A stretch of 8,866 nucleotides of DNA from positions 1 to 8,866 of the forward strand of contig CACYCU010000206.1 of assembly GCA_902772945.1 (NCBI GenBank), read 5' to 3'. The translations under genes were made by a program, and so were the position numbers. Positions 6,027-8,866 of the stretch are shown here, piece by piece. The DNA comes from an uncultured bacterium. Its GTDB lineage: Bacteria; Cyanobacteriota; Vampirovibrionia; Gastranaerophilales; Gastranaerophilaceae. Within the stretch, counting starts at the first letter, position 1. Each line of letters begins with the position of its first letter. The notes under the pieces are model-generated. The model was not told the origin of the DNA, did no database searches, and saw only the letters and a list, made by a program, of their open reading frames with translations.

Positions 6027-6616
6027 TGAGCGACAGATTATTTAAAAATTTTGATAAACAAACACAACAAGTACTGTTAGAGCTGGAAAAAACACAGAAA
6101 CAATTTTGGAATATTTCCAGAGTTACTGCTGAATTTTTGTATTCATTGATAAAAGCTCAAGAAGCTCAAAATGTTCTTGAAGTAGGTACTTCAAACGGAT
6201 ATTCAGGAATTTGGCTTGGTAAAGCCGTAAAAGAAACCGGAGGCCATTTAACCACAATTGAGTTTTATGACAAACGTCTTGATATTGCAAAAGAGAATTT
6301 TAAGCTCTGCGGTGTATCTGATGTGATAACAACATTGCAAGGATCTGCACTGATGCATTTGGAATATTTGCCTGAAGATTTTGAGATTGATTTTGCTTTT
6401 ATTGATGCAAACAAGTCAGAATATATTAAATATTTTAATTTGATAGACAAGCATATGAAAAAAGGCGGAATTATAGCTTGTGATAATGTTTTATCGCACG
6501 AAGCAAAATGTAAACCATATATAGATGCAATAAATTCAAATCCAAATTACGAAAATGTTGTTTTATCTTTGCCTGCAGGACTTTCTTTAGGAAGAAAGAT
6601 AAATTCTGTGTTATAA
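6026..6616 (+). CDS. SAM-dependent O-methyltransferase (COMT/CCoAOMT-like, family 3)
   Basis: This is a class I Rossmann methyltransferase of 196 residues, close to the usual length of bacterial family 3 O-methyltransferases. Seen in order: the SAM-binding motif I NVLEVGTSNGYSG (49-61), the acidic residue of motif II in TIEFYDKR (Glu79), the metal-binding FIDANKSEY (Asp127) and CDNVL (Asp153, Asn154), which in this family coordinate a divalent cation with the catechol-like or hydroxyl acceptor. The acceptor here is unknown. It starts at an overlapping TAATG, so the previous gene's stop and this start share one base. No good Shine-Dalgarno is visible, which points to translational coupling. 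It is cytosolic, unlike the exported propeller it is coupled to, so a direct partnership between them is not established. Confidence 0.9.
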   Translation: MSDRLFKNFDKQTQQVLLELEKTQKQFWNISRVTAEFLYSLIKAQEAQNVLEVGTSNGYSGIWLGKAVKETGGHLTTIEFYDKRLDIAKENFKLCGVSDVITTLQGSALMHLEYLPEDFEIDFAFIDANKSEYIKYFNLIDKHMKKGGIIACDNVLSHEAKCKPYIDAINSNPNYENVVLSLPAGLSLGRKINSVL

Positions 6617-6617
6617 T
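6609..6617 (+). promoter_or_regulatory. Extended -10 element immediately before ruvC
   Basis: TGTTATAAT is a perfect extended -10 (TGnTATAAT) overlapping the O-methyltransferase stop codon. Transcription about 7 bases downstream would begin at the ruvC ATG itself, giving a leaderless message. No -35 box is seen, and chance occurrence in AT-rich DNA is possible. Confidence 0.35.
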
Positions 6618-6623
6618 ATTTTT

Positions 6624-7091
6624 ATGAAAATTCTTGGTATTGATCCCGGCATGGCTATAGTTGGTTATTCCGTTATTGAATATAACGGAGAAGCTCCTGT
6701 GCTTTTGTATTCTGGTTCTATACAAACAGACAAAAATAAAAAAGAATCTGCAAGGTTACTAGAAATTTTTGAAGATATGAATACAATTGTCGAAGAATAC
6801 AAACCTGATGTTGCGGCAATAGAAAAATTATTCTTTTTTAGAAATCAAACAACAGTTATGCCTGTTGCTCATGCAAGGGGTGTTATTTTAACTGTTTTGG
6901 AAAAATTTAAAGTTCCTATATTTGAATATACTCCAATGGAGGTTAAACAAGTTTTGACAGGATATGGAAGGGCGGATAAAAAAGAAGTAGAACAGATGGT
7001 AAAGATTTCTTTGGGTGTCGAGAAGCTTCCAAAACTTGATGATACTATAGATTCAATTGCAATAGCTATTTGTCATACAAGAAATGTTTGA
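6624..7091 (+). CDS. ruvC: Crossover junction endodeoxyribonuclease RuvC
   Basis: RuvC is a dimeric, metal-dependent endonuclease that cuts Holliday junctions symmetrically at the end of homologous recombination, acting with the RuvAB branch-migration motor. The 155-residue product has the RNase H-like fold with all four acidic catalytic positions: Asp7 (GIDPGMAIVGY), Glu67 (AIEKLFFFRNQ), Asp140 and Asp143 (DDTIDSIAIAICH). The conserved FFRNQTTVMPVAHARGV and TPMEVKQVLTGYGRADKKEV segments are also present. Length is slightly shorter than in proteobacteria (about 170). It starts 7 bases after the methyltransferase stop with no clear Shine-Dalgarno, so it is either read through from upstream or made from the leaderless candidate at 6609-6617. 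ruvA and ruvB are not in the window. Confidence 0.97.
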   Translation: MKILGIDPGMAIVGYSVIEYNGEAPVLLYSGSIQTDKNKKESARLLEIFEDMNTIVEEYKPDVAAIEKLFFFRNQTTVMPVAHARGVILTVLEKFKVPIFEYTPMEVKQVLTGYGRADKKEVEQMVKISLGVEKLPKLDDTIDSIAIAICHTRNV

Positions 7092-7572
7092 AAAGTATAA
7101 AAAAATATGCTATCCTAAGTTTATGAATATAGATTACATATTATTAAAACAAATTTCTGTTTTGAGCGCGTTTTTTGGGGCGGTAATTGGTTTTATTACC
7201 TTGATTCCGTATGTAGGAACATTGTCGTTTATATTTTTAATATGTTTTATTGCACCTTTGGTAATTTGGTTGTTAATAAAGTATAATTGTATGTCAATGA
7301 ATTCAATAAAAGATGGCATAATAACAGGAGCTATAGCAGGTTTTGTGGCGTATATGGCTTTTTCGGTCGTTTATATTCCAATATCTGTAGTGTTAATAAA
7401 ACTATTACATTTTTCTGCGAATTATGGAATAGGTATAATGCTGAATAATGCCGGATTTTTCATATTGACCGTTGTGTCTTTATTTTTGGGTGTTGTAGGT
7501 GCAACAGTTAATGCATTTACCGGATTCTTATCGTTTTATGTTATCGATTTTCTTAAATCTGTAAAAAAATAA
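7084..7572 (+). CDS. Small multi-pass membrane protein of unknown function
   Basis: I do not recognise a family. The 162-residue product has four hydrophobic segments, at about 24-42, 46-66, 78-108 and 123-155, separated by short polar loops (KYNCMSMNSIKD, HFSANYG) and ending in SVKK. A glycine-rich pattern (GAIAGFVAY, FFGAVIGF, FLGVVGATVNAFTG) suggests tightly packed helices. No catalytic or transport motif is visible. Two starts are possible. ATG 7084 overlaps the end of ruvC by 8 bases, which would allow re-initiation. ATG 7123 (MNIDYILLKQ) lies about 7 bases after a promoter-like extended -10 and would be leaderless, giving 149 residues. Neither has a Shine-Dalgarno, and the membrane part is the same in both. 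It is probably the last gene of the grpE-led run. Confidence 0.8.
   Translation: MFEKYKKICYPKFMNIDYILLKQISVLSAFFGAVIGFITLIPYVGTLSFIFLICFIAPLVIWLLIKYNCMSMNSIKDGIITGAIAGFVAYMAFSVVYIPISVVLIKLLHFSANYGIGIMLNNAGFFILTVVSLFLGVVGATVNAFTGFLSFYVIDFLKSVKK
7088..7116 (+). promoter_or_regulatory. Candidate promoter at the ruvC/membrane-protein junction
   Basis: TTGAAA (7088-7093) and TATCCT (7111-7116) are spaced by 17 bases, and the -10 is preceded by TGC (7108-7110), making it an extended type. Predicted initiation near 7123 coincides with the internal ATG of the membrane protein. The -10 hexamer is imperfect. Confidence 0.4.
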
Positions 7573-7577
7573 TTAAT

Positions 7578-7605
7578 TTGCTATTAGCCATATTTAGTAT
7601 ATTAT
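7578..7605 (+). promoter_or_regulatory. Candidate promoter for mtnA
   Basis: TTGCTA (7578-7583) and TATTAT (7600-7605) are spaced by 16 bases in the 48-bp gap before mtnA. Initiation near 7612 would leave a very short leader carrying the AGAGG ribosome binding site (7611-7615). No terminator is visible in this gap, so read-through from the upstream run is also possible. Confidence 0.45.
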
Positions 7606-7620
7606 AAAAGAGAGGTAAGT

Positions 7621-8676
7621 ATGGCAGAATTTCATTCAAAAATAAAAACTATAGAGTGGGTAGATAATTATTCAAAAATGGTTGATCAAACGTTGCTTCC
7701 CGAACGTTTTGAATATGTAAATATTAAAACCGGTCAGGAAATGTTTGATGCTATTAAAACTATGATAGTCAGAGGTGCACCCGCAATTGGTGTTGCAGGT
7801 GCACATGGGGTTGTTCTTTATGCACAAGAACTTGAAAAAGAAAATTTAAACCGTGATGAATTTGTAAAAAAACTTTTACAGAAAGCTGATTATATAGCAA
7901 CATCTCGTCCTACTGCCGTAAATTTAATGTGGGCTGTCAAAAAACAAAAAGAAGTTATAACGAATTCAAAATCTGATATTAAAGGAATTGTTCAAGAATT
8001 AAAACAAAACGGTATAAAACTTGAAAATGAAGATATTGAAATAAATAAAAAAATAGGGGATTACGGTGCTCAAGTTGTTCCAAAAGGGGCAACGATTCTT
8101 ACTCACTGCAATGCAGGTGCGCTTGCGACCGTCGGATACGGGACAGCACTTGGTGTTGTTCGCTCAGCTTTCGCAAATGATCCGACAATAAAAGTTTTTG
8201 CAGATGAAACACGCCCCCGTCAGCAAGGTGCAAGGATTACGACACTTGAGCTCACAATGGACGGTATTCCGACTACATTGATTACAGACGGAATGTGTTC
8301 ATATTTTATGAAAAAGGGTATGATAAATATGGTAGTCGTCGGCGCTGACAGAATTGCAGCAAATGGTGATGCCGCAAACAAAATAGGAACTTATACAGTT
8401 GCAATAGCTGCAAAATATCACAATGTTCCTTTTTATGTTGCAGCTCCCTTGTCAACAATTGATACAAGTATAAGTTCAGGTGAAGACATTGTAATAGAAG
8501 AACGCTCAAGAGAGGAAGTTACACATATAAACGGGAAAATAATATGCGCGCCTGATGTAAATATTATAAATCCCGGCTTTGATGTCACTCCTCATGAACT
8601 TATAACCGGAATTATTACAGAAAAAGGTATTTTAAGACCGGATTATAAAAAATCTATAGCGGAAGTAAAAGCTTAG
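7621..8676 (+). CDS. mtnA: S-methyl-5-thioribose-1-phosphate isomerase (MtnA)
   Basis: MtnA converts methylthioribose-1-phosphate to methylthioribulose-1-phosphate in methionine salvage, recycling the methylthioadenosine left by polyamine synthesis and other SAM uses. The 351-residue product matches the family's usual length and belongs to the eIF2B-like superfamily. Hallmarks seen: RGAPAIGVAGAHG (51-63), TSRPTAVNLMWA (94-105), the catalytic cysteine loop THCNAGALATVGYGTA (Cys163), DETRPRQQGAR (195-205), and the catalytic aspartate in GADRIAANGDAANKIGTY (Asp243). VAAPLSTID and NPGFDVTPHELITGIITEKGI close the C-terminus. AGAGG precedes ATG 7621 by 5 bases. No other salvage gene (mtnK, mtnB, mtnC, mtnD, mtnN) is in the window. 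The same enzyme can serve 5-deoxyribose or MTA shunts in bacteria lacking the full cycle; sequence alone does not separate these. Confidence 0.96.
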   Translation: MAEFHSKIKTIEWVDNYSKMVDQTLLPERFEYVNIKTGQEMFDAIKTMIVRGAPAIGVAGAHGVVLYAQELEKENLNRDEFVKKLLQKADYIATSRPTAVNLMWAVKKQKEVITNSKSDIKGIVQELKQNGIKLENEDIEINKKIGDYGAQVVPKGATILTHCNAGALATVGYGTALGVVRSAFANDPTIKVFADETRPRQQGARITTLELTMDGIPTTLITDGMCSYFMKKGMINMVVVGADRIAANGDAANKIGTYTVAIAAKYHNVPFYVAAPLSTIDTSISSGEDIVIEERSREEVTHINGKIICAPDVNIINPGFDVTPHELITGIITEKGILRPDYKKSIAEVKA

Positions 8677-8678
8677 AA

Positions 8679-8708
8679 TTGACAAAAATATATAATGCCA
8701 AATAATAC
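8679..8708 (+). promoter_or_regulatory. Promoter for the pseudopilin gene
   Basis: A consensus -35 TTGACA (8679-8684) starts 2 bases after the mtnA stop and is followed, 18 bases later, by TAATAC (8703-8708). Initiation near 8715 gives a leader of about 44 bases. TATAAT at 8690-8695 is too close to this -35 (5-base spacer) to pair with it. This supports independent transcription of the pilin-like gene. Confidence 0.55.
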
Positions 8709-8758
8709 AAATAAAGCGTTTTTGTAATAAAAATCGGAATAAGCATATGGGGGACATT

Positions 8759-8866
8759 ATGAAAAAAGGCTTTACACTTGCAGAAGTTTTGATAACTCTT
8801 GGGATTGTTGGAGTTATTGCCGCAATTACTATTCCGAGTTTGATAACCGAATATAAAGCTATGGTA
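8759..8866 (+). CDS. Type IV pilin/pseudopilin-like protein, N-terminal 36 residues (cut by window edge)
   Basis: The visible residues are MKKG followed by FTLAEVLITLGIVGVIAAIT and IPSLITEYKAMV. This is a textbook class III prepilin signal: a short basic leader ending in Gly4, Phe5 as the N-methylated first mature residue, Glu at mature position 5, and a hydrophobic helix that anchors the protein until it is assembled into a pilus or type II-like secretion pseudopilus. Cleavage and methylation would need a PilD-type prepilin peptidase, not in the window. ATG 8759 is chosen because GGGGGA lies 4 bases upstream. An in-frame ATG at 8747 would add four residues and lies beside that site rather than after it. 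The variable C-terminal domain, which would tell major pilin from minor pseudopilin, is beyond the edge. Confidence 0.88.
   Translation, partial: MKKGFTLAEVLITLGIVGVIAAITIPSLITEYKAMV

Noticed and set aside
8707..8726. Possible terminator after mtnA (ACAAA ... TTTGT)
   Set aside because: The stem is only about 5 bp, AT-rich, with a long loop and no following U-tract. It also lies downstream of a good -35 box.

Overview
The window is AT-rich bacterial chromosome with the standard code (TAA, TAG and TGA all act as stops) and almost no non-coding space. The combination of a diderm-type core gene set, a GGGtGRT/NifU-like gene pair typical of anaerobes, and a type IV prepilin leader beginning MKKGFTLAEVLITLG suggests a gut-type anaerobe. 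My best guess is a non-photosynthetic cyanobacterial relative (Melainabacteria/Vampirovibrionia, order Gastranaerophilales). This rests on general resemblance, not a database search. Nothing marks the region as a mobile element, prophage, CRISPR locus or defence island, and I found no tRNA, rRNA or insertion sequence.

Left third (1-2742), all on the minus strand. murA (2687-2689 TTG start) is followed by an overlapping small gene with a duplicated RWYDxDP motif, and that unit ends in a strong hairpin terminator. A fresh promoter just beyond it drives a cysteine-rich NifU-like Fe-S scaffold gene and then a GGGtGRT-family gene cut by the window edge. The 100-bp gap between those two genes holds a perfect 18-bp palindrome.

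Right two thirds (2805-8866), all on the plus strand. A divergent promoter starts a compact run: grpE, dnaJ, a secreted beta-propeller protein, a SAM-dependent O-methyltransferase, ruvC and a small membrane protein. From dnaJ onward the genes overlap or nearly touch. mtnA (methylthioribose-1-phosphate isomerase) follows behind its own candidate promoter, and then the first 36 codons of a pseudopilin-like gene run off the right edge.

Most genes are ordinary housekeeping: peptidoglycan precursor synthesis, chaperone cycle, recombination and methionine salvage. The parts with least known function are the GGGtGRT/NifU-like pair with its palindrome, the RWYDxDP protein coupled to murA, and the exported beta-propeller coupled to dnaJ.
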